A DNA stretch of 54,498 bases from Lachnospiraceae bacterium. GTDB lineage: Bacteria > Bacillota > Clostridia > Lachnospirales > Lachnospiraceae. Under the pieces are notes generated by a model. It saw only the letters and a program-made list of their open reading frames with translations, was not told where the DNA came from and ran no database searches. Made by a program: the position numbers and the translations under genes. Where the stretch lies: contig JAGBBW010000103.1 in NCBI GenBank assembly GCA_017938285.1, positions 1 to 54,498 of the forward strand, read 5' to 3'. Of this stretch, positions 1 to 8,391 are shown one piece after another (positions within the stretch are counted from its first letter, which is position 1; every line of letters starts with the position of its first letter).

Positions 1-184
1 ATAGCCGTACAATTCCTGGTGCGTGGCAATCACTTTTATCGGCATGTTCGACAAGAACGAACTGTTGTAGGAAGAGCTAGGCGGACATGGATATTTTCTC
101 TCCAAAAACTACCAGAACTGTAAAATAGTGTGAACAGTAACCGCTCCCGTTCCCACTTTCTTCAAATAACTACTCATTTTTAAC

Positions 185-412
185 CTATGCAACACCTTCT
201 TTATCATAACAAATAAAATCGACATCAAATCCATCACGGAATTCTCTGCCGATTTTCCTGTTTTTCTGCTTATCCTTCTTTCGATTATAAATCTTCCCGC
301 TGGGAACACTTCTTGTCACAGGATTTAATTCTCCCCATGTCCTCCGCTGTTTAGAATAATATTCCTTCTGCGCTTTTTTACTTCGCTTATCTATTGTCAC
401 ATACTGCTTCAC
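185..412 (-). CDS. small basic protein of unknown function
   Basis: A 75-residue, very Lys/Arg-rich protein (KRSKKAQKEYY, RKKDKQKNRK) ending in an acidic/aromatic tail. It starts at GTG and overlaps the end of the upstream gene by 26 bases, which suggests translational coupling. I do not recognise a family. Its charge would suit nucleic-acid binding, but that is only inference. Such coupled small gene pairs are often accessory-region cargo. Confidence 0.5.
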   Translation of the reverse strand: MKQYVTIDKRSKKAQKEYYSKQRRTWGELNPVTRSVPSGKIYNRKKDKQKNRKIGREFRDGFDVDFICYDKEGVA

Positions 413-728
413 TTTTCTCCCTCGCTTTCATCCCTTCCTCCATCATCTCTGCTATTTCTTTACAAACATCGGGATAATCCCTGTATCCCAACAGCAGCAT
501 CTTATTTTTAAGTTTCTCCAGCGCTTCTTCAAATTGCTCTGCATCCTTCTTTCTCACTTTGCAAAACACAATACAATATGGCGATTCTGCTTTTGCATAT
601 TCTCCCTTGAATTTCATTCTCACCTTATTCTGCACAAATAGCTGGTCCGCCTGATACGAACTATGGTCCACATACACATAAGGCACCGAACATATCGAAA
701 AATCTCTCATTCTCCAGTAATTCTTCAT
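387..728 (-). CDS. hypothetical protein, 113 aa
   Basis: A soluble alpha/beta-looking protein with an N-terminal beta-rich half (SICSVPYVYVD, YCIVFCKVRKKD) and a helical C-terminal half rich in Lys and Glu (AEQFEEALEKLKNK, EIAEMMEEG). No catalytic motif is visible. It is coupled to the small basic protein downstream through an overlapping GTG start. An internal Met at residue 7 is an alternative start. Unrecognised; the regular composition and the coupling make a real gene likely. Confidence 0.55.
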   Translation of the reverse strand: MKNYWRMRDFSICSVPYVYVDHSSYQADQLFVQNKVRMKFKGEYAKAESPYCIVFCKVRKKDAEQFEEALEKLKNKMLLLGYRDYPDVCKEIAEMMEEGMKAREKSEAVCDNR

Positions 729-753
729 CCGCTGCTCCTTCTACATTAAGATA

Positions 754-783
754 GCTGCAGAAGACCCGAAGACCTTCTGCAGC
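754..783 (-). terminator. hairpin downstream of the coiled-coil gene
   Basis: A perfect 10-bp inverted repeat (GCTGCAGAAG / CTTCTGCAGC) with a 10-base loop. It lies between the coiled-coil gene and the upstream end of the two small genes. The T tract on the minus strand is poor, so termination is plausible but unproven. The rest of 729-1010 holds no ORF; its right end contains a fragment of a repeat family seen elsewhere. Confidence 0.4.
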
Positions 784-992
784 CTGTGCTTAGAACCGAA
801 CCTCCGCACGCTTCTATGAAGCAGGTTTTCTACAAGGTACCCATCAAAGAATTTCCATCTGATTTTAAACCTACATTGAACATAAACCGATAACAAATAA
901 CGGATAACAGATATGCCCTAACCTTGAACAAAAACTTCCGGATCACCATAATCTTAGGAAGCCTTGTACGGAAAATATCCTTTAAGTAATCG

Positions 993-1010
993 CCGATTAA
1001 AGCGTTTTCC
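993..1010. repeat. fragment of the GGAAAACGCT repeat family
   Basis: Read on the minus strand this is GGAAAACGCTTTAATCGG, which matches the hairpin-1 arm of the repeat at 10151-10176 at nearly every position. It sits directly against the stop codon of the coiled-coil gene, in the same relation to a gene end as the copies near 10165 and 24956. Confidence 0.4.
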
Positions 1011-1526
1011 TTAAATATCTACTTCAAATTGCACCGTCTGATTGTACTTATCCAGTGCCATCTGCATTTCCATAATTTTCACAGAAATGCTCTCATACTC
1101 CTTCTTTATCAATTCCAGGTCATAATTGATGTATTTATATTCCGGAACTGAATTTCTGGACATGTAAGCGTGCTGCTCCACTCTTGCCTTTGGAAGCTGC
1201 TTACGCATCATATCAAGCACAGATTTTCTCTTATTTAACTGCGCCATCTTGATGAGAATTGTATCAATGCTCATTTCCACGTCCCCTACTAAAACCTTAG
1301 CAGTAGCATTTGTCACATTAAGCGCATGCTTGATAATTGCGATTTTTTCATCAATTTCTGCAATTGCAGCTGCGACTTCTGCATAGTCATATTCCGGAAC
1401 CACCGGTTCCTCATTATTCGCTACCACGTATGTGCTGGAGGCTGCCTCCTTATTCACCCAAAAAGCCTTATCTTCTTCCAGGCTTCTAAGTATTTTATTC
1501 GCATATGCTGATGTCATTGTCTGCAT
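1011..1526 (-). CDS. coiled-coil protein of unknown function, 171 aa
   Basis: A predominantly helical protein: an N-terminal helix (SAYANKILRSLEEDK), an Ala/Glu-rich segment (YAEVAAAIAEIDEKIAIIKH), a middle heptad-like stretch (LIKMAQLNKRKSVLDMMRK) and a C-terminal helix (LIKKEYESISVKIMEMQMAL). The start is supported by GGAGG nine bases before ATG. There is no signal peptide or membrane segment. The pattern loosely resembles DIP1984/septicolysin-like coiled-coil proteins, but I cannot confirm membership. It may share a transcript with the XRE gene upstream. Confidence 0.65.
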   Translation of the reverse strand: MQTMTSAYANKILRSLEEDKAFWVNKEAASSTYVVANNEEPVVPEYDYAEVAAAIAEIDEKIAIIKHALNVTNATAKVLVGDVEMSIDTILIKMAQLNKRKSVLDMMRKQLPKARVEQHAYMSRNSVPEYKYINYDLELIKKEYESISVKIMEMQMALDKYNQTVQFEVDI

Positions 1527-1589
1527 TCTGAATTTCCTCCGTTTCTTTCCTTCGTTCTGATATTAGTTTACTACCTCGCATACAATTTG

Positions 1590-1868
1590 TCATTGAACCG
1601 ATAGTTTAAAATATTTTCCCCTTAAACTAACAATATCCCCGTCAATGACGAGGATATCTTCAATACTTGTATGTAGTAATCTGCTTAAGATTACAAAATT
1701 ATCTAAGCTCGGTAATGACCTGCCGGAAATCCATTTGTAGATTGCCTGCGGATTCTCAAATCCCATGGCGCTCTGCACATCTTTTACCGTATAACCATTC
1801 TCCATGAGCAGTTTCTTAATCTGCTTTCCTGTTTCCTTTTGCTGAATTGACAAATACATTGGTTTCAT
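1590..1868 (-). CDS. XRE-type helix-turn-helix regulator
   Basis: A 92-residue single HTH_3 domain: GKQIKKLLMENGYTVKDVQSAMGF, the recognition part PQAIYKWISGRSLPSLDN, then a short helix pair ending ILVIDGD. AGGAGG lies nine bases before the ATG. It is a close relative of the protein at 6345-6596, sharing PQAIYKW, LP..DN and ILV.D. It has no partner domain, so it is probably a small transcription regulator. Its target is unknown. Confidence 0.8.
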   Translation of the reverse strand: MKPMYLSIQQKETGKQIKKLLMENGYTVKDVQSAMGFENPQAIYKWISGRSLPSLDNFVILSRLLHTSIEDILVIDGDIVSLRGKYFKLSVQ

Positions 1869-1979
1869 AAGCTTGTACCTCCTGTAAATATCTCTTCCAT
1901 CCCAAACACGATTTTACCCAAGTCTTCATTATAACACATCTTTTTCAAAAAATCATTAAACTTTTGGTTTAAACTATAA

Positions 1980-2558
1980 TTATTTTATGCAGTCCTTTCG
2001 GTAATAACTGTATTTCACCTCATATACCAGACATACACAGAACACCAACTCCACCAGAAGCATCACTCCTGCAATTACTGCTGCCGGATACTGTATTCCC
2101 ACTGCCAATGCCAGCACAGGAATTACTCCTGCAAACACATAATAGGACCTTGACAGATACAGCCAGCCATACGGCAGCAGATGTGCCCCAAAAATCATCG
2201 CATACACCATAACCAGCTTATCCGGCACTGCAGAATACACCCACATGGCAATCAACAGATAAATCATCTGATTCACCGTAAATAAAATGCCAAGACCGGT
2301 CAGTGGATTTTCCTTGTTCTGAAAATCCACTTTTATAAGTTTTGATATGGCATACGCCACCGGACATAACGGAACGGAAGCACAAAACGTAAAAAAATTC
2401 TTTGTCATCACCGGCAGCGGCAGCAGCTGTACCACCAGAATGATTGTCCAGATAAGAACCGATGTCAGAATAAAATGCAGACCCTTTTTCTGCTTTCCGG
2501 CGCAATCCAGTTTCAATTCTTTTATCACATCAAAAAGATTTTTTGTATTATTTTCCAT
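1980..2558 (-). CDS. DUF7010-like membrane protein
   Basis: A 192-residue integral membrane protein with about six hydrophobic segments after a short cytoplasmic N-terminus (NNTKNLFDVIKELKLDCAGKQ). The segment HLLPYGWLYLSRSYYVFAG recalls the DUF7010 family, an assignment made from memory. The start has GAGGAG eight bases upstream and overlaps the end of the preceding gene by 11 bases, so it is the last gene of the LytTR operon. Confidence 0.65.
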   Translation of the reverse strand: MENNTKNLFDVIKELKLDCAGKQKKGLHFILTSVLIWTIILVVQLLPLPVMTKNFFTFCASVPLCPVAYAISKLIKVDFQNKENPLTGLGILFTVNQMIYLLIAMWVYSAVPDKLVMVYAMIFGAHLLPYGWLYLSRSYYVFAGVIPVLALAVGIQYPAAVIAGVMLLVELVFCVCLVYEVKYSYYRKDCIK

Positions 2559-3015
2559 GTTCCATTCTCCTCTTTTCCTTATACTTTTCCAGCGCCTCTG
2601 TATAAAGCACCCCTTTTCGCCTGCTGTACTGCTGATAAATCAGGATACACACCAGATACAAAACCAAAATAAATCCTACAAATACCAGCCACTCCAGCCA
2701 TGTCCCGGTCCGTACAAAAAATCCAAGCCAGTAAAAGGCTGCACACTCCCACAGACTGATAACAACCATAAAACAGGACAATCTGGAAAGAAAACTCCAC
2801 TTTTTAATGAAAATTCTGGTGAACAGCGCACTGAACAAAAACACGCCTCCCACCGTCAGCACGACCAGTTTTCCCAGGGATTCCGTTGAAATCCAGGTAA
2901 TTCCGTGTGTAGCATTATAAAACAGCCATAGTATCAGAAACCAGCTGATACAAAAGGCACTGCCATTTCTCATCCAGACTAAGAAACGGACGATTTCTTC
3001 TCTCTGCTTTTTCAT
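2548..3015 (-). CDS. DUF3021-like membrane protein, LytTR partner
   Basis: A 155-residue protein with four predicted membrane helices and a charged C-terminal tail (EALEKYKEKRRMEHGK). Position and size fit the DUF3021-type partner that commonly follows LytTR regulators in Firmicutes. In that family the membrane protein is thought to control the paired DNA-binding protein. The ATG follows AGGAGG closely and lies nine bases after the LytTR stop, so the two are co-translated. The family call rests on context more than on sequence. Confidence 0.65.
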   Translation of the reverse strand: MKKQREEIVRFLVWMRNGSAFCISWFLILWLFYNATHGITWISTESLGKLVVLTVGGVFLFSALFTRIFIKKWSFLSRLSCFMVVISLWECAAFYWLGFFVRTGTWLEWLVFVGFILVLYLVCILIYQQYSRRKGVLYTEALEKYKEKRRMEHGK

Positions 3016-3024
3016 ATTTTCCTC

Positions 3025-3456
3025 CTATAAAGACAGCATACTGCGGAATTCCTTCACATACTTCCGTGATATGGAAATCTGCTCCCCATTGCACATAGTC
3101 GCCAGAATCGTGCGGTTCAGTTCCGGCTTTAATGCTTTGATTTTGTTTATATTCACAATCTGGGATTTGGATATCCTGATAAAATCCTGACCGGGCAGAC
3201 TCTCCTCCAGTTCATACAACCGCTCTCTGACTTCCATTACACTCTCTTCCGTGTAAAGGAACACCCTGTCATCCACAGATTCAAAGTACAATACTTCCAT
3301 TGTATTAACCAGACAGTAATTATCTTCCTGTTTTGCCTGTATTTTATTATCAAACATCTGGATATGAGCCTTTAACCGGTTTATCTGCCCATCCGCCTGT
3401 CTGCATTTAATCACCACCTGCAGGTCTGGTTCTTTCTCGAGAATTTGTATTTCCAT
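3025..3456 (-). CDS. LytTR-domain transcription regulator
   Basis: A 143-residue protein. The C-terminal LytTR DNA-binding domain spans about residues 45-143, with landmarks DRVFLYTEES, LPGQDFIRISKSQIVNINKI and the terminal ISRKYVKEFRSML. There is no response-receiver domain, as is typical for LytTR proteins paired with DUF3021 membrane partners. I chose the internal ATG at 3456 because it follows a GGAAGG-type site; the longer reading frame upstream has no such site. The two genes after it are membrane proteins, so the unit looks like a membrane-sensing regulatory cassette. Confidence 0.85.
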   Translation of the reverse strand: MEIQILEKEPDLQVVIKCRQADGQINRLKAHIQMFDNKIQAKQEDNYCLVNTMEVLYFESVDDRVFLYTEESVMEVRERLYELEESLPGQDFIRISKSQIVNINKIKALKPELNRTILATMCNGEQISISRKYVKEFRSMLSL

Positions 3457-3595
3457 TTCTTCCTTCCTTTCCAAATGCTCCTTCGTACGAACTCTTTTTT
3501 TCCACCTCTTTGTCTGACCTGATTGTATCACGATTCTGCAGAATTACAAGACCACTTCCGGTAAGAGGTACAAAACCGGGGAGTAAGATGCCAGA

Positions 3596-3645
3596 AACAC
3601 CGGGAGAATTCCAGACTGTCGTCCGCCTGGAATTTTCCCGGTGTT
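3596..3645 (-). terminator. hairpin after the EAL-domain gene
   Basis: A near-perfect 19-bp stem (AACACCGGGA... / ...TCCCGGTGTT) with one G-U position. It lies 50 bases past the stop of the minus-strand EAL gene. It lacks a clear T tract, but its stability and position make it the likely transcript end. Confidence 0.6.
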
Positions 3646-3696
3646 CTTATTATGTTTCCTGTATAACCTGCTGCTTTTATAATGATTATTGCTGCA

Positions 3697-6168
3697 CTAC
3701 TCCTCCCGGACCACCAGTGCCGCCGAACCATACGCCTTTACCGGATGACCCGCTTCGTCAAACTCCGTGGTATACCGGACATGGAACGGAATCCGGTTCA
3801 TCGTTAATGGAATGACTGCCTCCAGCTCTTTTGCACCTTCTTCAATCTGACGGTGCCAGTCACGGTACATATCTGCCACCTCCGGAGGAAACACACCACG
3901 CTCAATGGCACTGTCCGGATAATTTGTCAGAAGGGACGGCAGTCCCAAGTCCCGCATACAGCGGAAACATGGGCGCATTTCCTTCGTTGCCACATTATAT
4001 TCCCAGTAATAGATATTCACCTGTTCACTGGCTACCTTAAACCGCCGTTCATTATCCAGAATTTCCATATAATGATTCATTTCATTGGTTACATTACGGA
4101 TCATGGCATAAAACAGGTAACTGTCATCACTTCTTGCAATCACCTGGACACTGCTGCGGATACAGATTCTGTCCTCTCCACAGCATGCAGAACTCAGATC
4201 ACGCCAGGTATCACATTCCTGCTCCTGCAGGGAATCAATGGCACGTTTCAGCATATCCAGATACGTCTTTTTATTTTCTTCATCAAAGCTTGCCAGAAAA
4301 TCTGATTCAATAACTTCTTTTTCTGAAAGATTCATGCCGATTTCCCTCAGATACTTTTTATTGACACGAAGAATTTCCAGTTTTCCATCGTGGTAATCAA
4401 AAATTGCCGCACCACCAACATAATTATTAAAAATCAATGTCTCCTGCGATTTTGGGTCCCAGAAATCACAGGAATTTAAATTTTCTATCAAATGCATCTG
4501 TTGTGATGTGGAACCTATTTTGCTTCCCGTCAGCAGTTCCACATACTGTTCTTCCGGCAGCGGTCTGGAATACAGATATCCCTGAATATAATTACATCCG
4601 ATACTGCGCAGGAAATCCGCCTGCTTGAGTGTTTCCACACCTTCTGCAATTACCGGCACCCGGAGCCACTTTGCCATGCGGACTACAGAACTTAAAATTG
4701 TACCGCCACGGGTATTGTTGGTTTCTTCTGACAAAAACAGCATATCCAGCTTGATGATATCCATTTCGATATCCTTCAGCACATTCAGGGAAGAATAACC
4801 GCTTCCAAAATCGTCCATTTCTACAATATATCCGTACAAATGCAGACGCTTGATCATCTCATTTACATGCTCGTTGCTTCCCATAATAGCAGACTCGGTA
4901 ATCTCCACCCGGAGATATCTTGCCGGAACCCCATATCCTGAACGGATTTCTTCCAGTTTTTCCGCAAAATCCGTCATAAAAATATCCTGACGGCAGAAAT
5001 TCGTGGAAACCGGAATTAATGGAAGTCCCTGCTCCTGACAGCGTTTTAAAAATTCACAGGCATGCTCAAATACATAAAAATCCAGTTTGGATATATAACC
5101 ATTCTTTTCAAAAATCGGAATAAATAATCCCGGAGAAATCAGTCCCCTCTCCGGATGTTTCCAGCGTACCAGTGCCTCTGCTCCGATTACCGTACCATCC
5201 ACATGGTTATACTGCGGCTGATAATATAACACAAACTGTTCTTTTTCCAGTGCTGTACCGGCAATGGCCAGAATATCCTGCTCGGTCAGCATGGCAGTAC
5301 GCAGGGATTCCTGATAATAGCTGACCCGGATGGTATAACTTCCCTTAATGGTGGACTGGGCCAGCAGGGCCCGGTCTATCATCATACCGGCAGGAAGTAT
5401 GGTATCCCCGGTCACATAAATACCCATGTTGCACATAATCTCAAATGGCAGGTCATAATCCGCTATCTTATCCATCAGGCGGTCCACCATTACACCAAGC
5501 TCCTTACCTGAAGTATGGGTAAAAATAACAAAACGGTCTGCGTTGGAACGGCAGGCAAAATCCTCCGGTTTCAGCACGGAGGAAATCATATCCGCAACAT
5601 GCTTTAACAAACGGTCTCCCTGATGGGTTCCGAAAATATCATTCACTGCCTTGAAACGTAAAATATCAAAACAGGCCAGTGCATACTCTCCGGATAAAAT
5701 TTCCTTTTCCTGTCTCTTTATCAGTTCATCCACTGCTTCACAGAAACTGTTATGCCGGTACAGACCAGTCAGGTCATCACGACCGGTATTTTTCTTTATC
5801 TCTGCCAGTTCTTCGTCAATGTCTGTAATCGTGATACTGATAACTCCATCCAGTAAAGGGGAAATAAAACCTATCCGGTACCAATGCTCACCACCATTCA
5901 GACATCTCAGACAATATTCCCGGAAATAAACCTGGGGAGTATCCGCAGCCGCTATTTCTTCCAGCTTATTGCGGAACTGTTCTGCCTTCTCTGCTGAAAC
6001 CAGCTTGTCTTCTATCATAATCTGCCATAAGGGACGATCATCAAAGACAGCCGGAAGCAGACTACCGGCATTCTCCGGATACTGAAAGCGTTTCTCTGCA
6101 CTATGATACACAATCAGCAGATTATTACTATAAACCCGCGCCATTCGCTCATTGTTCCCCATAAACAT
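3697..6168 (-). CDS. PAS-GGDEF(degenerate)-EAL-PAS cyclic-di-GMP phosphodiesterase
   Basis: An 823-residue soluble signalling protein. Order: an N-terminal PAS-like region (to about 130); a GGDEF domain starting RDDLTGLYRH; an EAL domain (about 300-550); then two PAS-like regions to the end. The cyclase signature is SNADRF instead of GGDEF, so diguanylate cyclase activity is unlikely. The EAL side looks intact: EALVRW, EITES, DDFGSGYSSL, IIKLD, AEGVET and QGYLYSRPL are all present, which predicts cyclic-di-GMP hydrolysis. C-terminal PAS domains after EAL are less usual than N-terminal ones. AGGAG lies only two bases before the first ATG but eight before a second ATG two codons on, so translation may begin at 6162. 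Confidence 0.88.
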   Translation of the reverse strand: MFMGNNERMARVYSNNLLIVYHSAEKRFQYPENAGSLLPAVFDDRPLWQIMIEDKLVSAEKAEQFRNKLEEIAAADTPQVYFREYCLRCLNGGEHWYRIGFISPLLDGVISITITDIDEELAEIKKNTGRDDLTGLYRHNSFCEAVDELIKRQEKEILSGEYALACFDILRFKAVNDIFGTHQGDRLLKHVADMISSVLKPEDFACRSNADRFVIFTHTSGKELGVMVDRLMDKIADYDLPFEIMCNMGIYVTGDTILPAGMMIDRALLAQSTIKGSYTIRVSYYQESLRTAMLTEQDILAIAGTALEKEQFVLYYQPQYNHVDGTVIGAEALVRWKHPERGLISPGLFIPIFEKNGYISKLDFYVFEHACEFLKRCQEQGLPLIPVSTNFCRQDIFMTDFAEKLEEIRSGYGVPARYLRVEITESAIMGSNEHVNEMIKRLHLYGYIVEMDDFGSGYSSLNVLKDIEMDIIKLDMLFLSEETNNTRGGTILSSVVRMAKWLRVPVIAEGVETLKQADFLRSIGCNYIQGYLYSRPLPEEQYVELLTGSKIGSTSQQMHLIENLNSCDFWDPKSQETLIFNNYVGGAAIFDYHDGKLEILRVNKKYLREIGMNLSEKEVIESDFLASFDEENKKTYLDMLKRAIDSLQEQECDTWRDLSSACCGEDRICIRSSVQVIARSDDSYLFYAMIRNVTNEMNHYMEILDNERRFKVASEQVNIYYWEYNVATKEMRPCFRCMRDLGLPSLLTNYPDSAIERGVFPPEVADMYRDWHRQIEEGAKELEAVIPLTMNRIPFHVRYTTEFDEAGHPVKAYGSAALVVREE

Positions 6169-6262
6169 GTCTCCTACTCTTTAAATCTCGTCCAAACTAG
6201 TTTACTCCTATGTACTATATTATGACAAATTTCTAACGATTTTTCAACTGGGTATTATAAAA

Positions 6263-6304
6263 AAAACGCTTTTTTGGCACTTTAGGCACATACGAAAGCG
6301 TTTT
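6263..6304 (-). terminator. rho-independent terminator of the small XRE gene
   Basis: A perfect 10-bp inverted repeat (AAAACGCTTT / AAAGCGTTTT) around a 22-base loop. On the minus strand it is followed by a run of eight T. It lies about 40 bases after the stop of the XRE gene. Confidence 0.75.
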
Positions 6305-6344
6305 GGTATTCTTTATTGTGACATTTTACTGAAAACCACGGCAA

Positions 6345-6596
6345 TTATGCAGTGGCTCTGACTGTTGTAACTGTATCCATCACGAGAATTTCATCTACTG
6401 TTACAGAAAATACTGCTGCCAGCACCACCAGATTATCCACCGTTGGCAGTGCAGCACCATGCTGCCACTTATAAATTGCCTGTGGCGTCGTAAAACCAAA
6501 CACATCCTGCAGTTCCTTTACAGAAAGACCTGCCTTTTGTCTCAGCTCCATAATTTTCTGGCCCGTCTTAGCCATATTGATGGTTGGAATCGTCAT
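6345..6596 (-). CDS. XRE-type helix-turn-helix regulator
   Basis: An 83-residue protein almost entirely made of one HTH domain (GQKIMELRQKAGLSVKELQD, then TTPQAIYKWQHGAALPTVDN, ending EILVMDTV). The ATG at 6596 follows AGGAGG at ten bases; a longer reading frame upstream has no such site. It is paralogous to the protein at 1590-1868. It has its own terminator. Function beyond DNA binding cannot be inferred. Confidence 0.8.
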   Translation of the reverse strand: MTIPTINMAKTGQKIMELRQKAGLSVKELQDVFGFTTPQAIYKWQHGAALPTVDNLVVLAAVFSVTVDEILVMDTVTTVRATA

Positions 6597-6686
6597 CCTT
6601 GTTTTTCCTCCTGTTCCGGCAAAGAAGCCGGACACCAGAGTTGGGAAATCTGCAGAAAGCACAGATACACTCCCGGTAGTATGGCT

Positions 6687-7886
6687 TCAGTTTGCCTTAA
6701 AGTTATAGATTGGTTTCAGAACCTCCATGACATCTACTGATTCCCGGATTACATCAATAATATCTTCCAGTGCCTTGTATGCCATCGGAGCCTCATCTAA
6801 TGTTGCCTCATTCACAGAGGTTGTATAAATACCCTCCATTGTTTTCTTGTACTCTTCCAGGGAAAGGGTTTCTTTTGCCTTGCCTCTGGACATCAGTCGT
6901 CCTGCGCCATGGGGTGCAGAATAATTCCAGTCTGCATTTCCCCTGCCGACAGCAAGAACGCTTCCATCCCTCATATTAATTGGAATCAGCACTTTTTCGC
7001 CCTTATGGGCTGCTATGGCTCCCTTTCTCAAAATCATTTCCTTTGTATCAATATAATTATGAATGGTATGGAACGCTTCTCCACCGGTCAGACCCGAACG
7101 CTCCAGCAGAACCTCTGCTATTTTTTCACGGTTCCGTCTGGCAAACTGCTGACACAATTCCACATCATGAAGATAATCTTCCAGATACGTACCATAGAGA
7201 TAGCACAAATCCTCCGGCATAGTAGCTTCCCGTTTTTCCCAGGCAATCTGTTTTAATGCCGCCTGAATTTCACTTCGTCTTCCCTGTTCCTTATAGGTGC
7301 GGATAATTTCCTCCCTCTGCTGAAAATAGGTTTCTTTCCCTTTATTTAAATCAACCGCAAGCTGCTGATAAATTTCTGCCACCTGTTTTCCAAGATTACG
7401 GCTGCCGGAGTGGATGACCAGATATTTGGTGCCATCGGAGGCTTCCTCAATCTCAATAAAGTGATTTCCTCCTCCAAGGGTTCCAATGCTTCGCTCTAAC
7501 CATCTGGTATTTTTCAGACTCCGGTAACAACGCAGTTCTTCTAAATCAAAACGCTCCTGACGTCCCTCCCAGATATTCATCCCGGAAGGAATAAAGTGCG
7601 CTGCCTCGTCTACTTTTGCAAAGTCAATATCCACCCTGCCCAGATCCACGGTATACATACCACAGCCAATGTCCACACCCACAATATTCGGCACAGCCTT
7701 GTCTGTAATCGTCATCGTGGTTCCGATGGTACAGCCCTTTCCTGCATGTACATCCGGCATAATCCGTATCCGGCTTCCTTCCGTAAATTCATAATCACAC
7801 ATTCTCCGAATCTGCTCTATCGCCTCTTCCTCCACTACCTTTGCGTAGCAGAGTGCCGTATTTATTTTTCCTTTGATTTCAAACAT
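6687..7886 (-). CDS. rtcB: RtcB-family RNA ligase
   Basis: A 399-residue RtcB protein, the GTP- and Mn-dependent 3'-phosphate RNA ligase that seals RNA ends in repair or tRNA healing. Signature segments seen in order: MPDVHAGKGCTIG, VDIGCGMY (residues 71-78), GGGNHFIE, HSGSRNLG, INMRDGS, SAPHGAGRLMSR and VNEATLDEAP. The Cys and His residues expected to bind metal, and the active-site histidine of PHGAGR, are present. The length fits the shorter bacterial RtcB class. AAAGGA precedes ATG by seven bases. A tRNA-Leu gene lies 73 bases upstream on the same strand. No archease or RtcA gene is nearby. Confidence 0.92.
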   Translation of the reverse strand: MFEIKGKINTALCYAKVVEEEAIEQIRRMCDYEFTEGSRIRIMPDVHAGKGCTIGTTMTITDKAVPNIVGVDIGCGMYTVDLGRVDIDFAKVDEAAHFIPSGMNIWEGRQERFDLEELRCYRSLKNTRWLERSIGTLGGGNHFIEIEEASDGTKYLVIHSGSRNLGKQVAEIYQQLAVDLNKGKETYFQQREEIIRTYKEQGRRSEIQAALKQIAWEKREATMPEDLCYLYGTYLEDYLHDVELCQQFARRNREKIAEVLLERSGLTGGEAFHTIHNYIDTKEMILRKGAIAAHKGEKVLIPINMRDGSVLAVGRGNADWNYSAPHGAGRLMSRGKAKETLSLEEYKKTMEGIYTTSVNEATLDEAPMAYKALEDIIDVIRESVDVMEVLKPIYNFKAN

Positions 7887-7959
7887 AACCGTTTCCTTTC
7901 CGGGAAGTGTTTTTCACCGTTCCCTGAATTATAGTATTGACCAATTTTACTGGCAGCAA

Positions 7960-8041
7960 TGCGCCTGGAGGGAGTCGAACCCCCACGCCTTACGGCTGAT
8001 GAGCCTAAATCACCCGCGTCTTCCAATTCCGCCACAGGCGC
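7960..8041 (-). tRNA. tRNA-Leu, anticodon UAG
   Basis: A complete class II tRNA fold. The 7-bp acceptor pairs GCGCCTG with CAGGCGC. The D arm contains GGAATTGGAAGAC. The anticodon loop is TTTAGGC, giving UAG, which reads CUN leucine codons. A long variable arm follows, then a T arm with GGTTCGACTCC. The discriminator base is A and CCA is not encoded. Confidence 0.95.
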
Positions 8042-8084
8042 AAGATACAAAATGGACAAGTCTGCTTCCGTCTATTTAAATAAC

Positions 8085-8117
8085 AAAAAGACCGCCTACC
8101 CATACAGATAAGCGGTC
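8085..8117 (-). terminator. terminator of the short transcript upstream of tRNA-Leu
   Basis: A GACCGC/GCGGTC stem, extended by further weak pairs to about 11 bp, followed by five T on the minus strand. It closes a transcription unit starting near 8385. A second perfect hairpin (CAAATGGC / GCCATTTG, 8144-8163) lies between it and the 47-codon ORF. Confidence 0.75.
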
Positions 8118-8174
8118 CTGAAATCCATGTATAGAAGTTACACCAAATGGCTCCTGCCATTTGCCCTGTCCTTG

Positions 8175-8318
8175 TCAGGTCTGGTCATTCCTACAGTTTT
8201 TTCGCCTTGCTCTTACCTTATATGAGTGCATCAAATCCAAGCCCTGTTCTTTATCATAACGCAGCGCTTCGAGGTACTGTTCACTATAGAGGTTCTTCGC
8301 TATCATAACTGTTCTCAT
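8175..8318 (-). CDS. 47-residue small protein, unknown
   Basis: The ORF begins ATG AGA ACA GTT and encodes MRTVMIAKNLYSEQYLEALR and onward, ending RNDQT. AAAGGAAAC lies just before the start, much as at the neighbouring rtcB gene. The protein is charged and soluble, with a helix-like middle and a very basic tail (KVRARRKNC). It is bracketed by its own sigma-A-type promoter (8392-8420) and terminator (8085-8117). I recognise no family. The unit could instead act as a structured small RNA. Confidence 0.5.
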   Translation of the reverse strand: MRTVMIAKNLYSEQYLEALRYDKEQGLDLMHSYKVRARRKNCRNDQT

Positions 8319-8391
8319 GACGTTTCCTTTCTGGACCTGTGTCCGTTTTTTTATCCTGCTTTACTATCAAGCATTTCACTTTACATATCGG

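Noticed and set aside
130-142. 13-mer GTGAACAGTAACC, present inverted at 53644-53656
   Set aside because: The match does not extend beyond 13 bases, so I cannot call it an element end or attachment site.
1-184. Possible gene remnant at the left edge
   Set aside because: Short frames are open on both strands here but none has a start, ribosome site or recognisable motif; two in-frame TAG codons interrupt the most protein-like plus-strand reading.
7862-8059. 65-codon open frame across the tRNA-Leu gene
   Set aside because: It is the antisense-type frame that tRNA genes commonly give (PVAELEDAGDLGSSAV pattern); the tRNA fold is complete.
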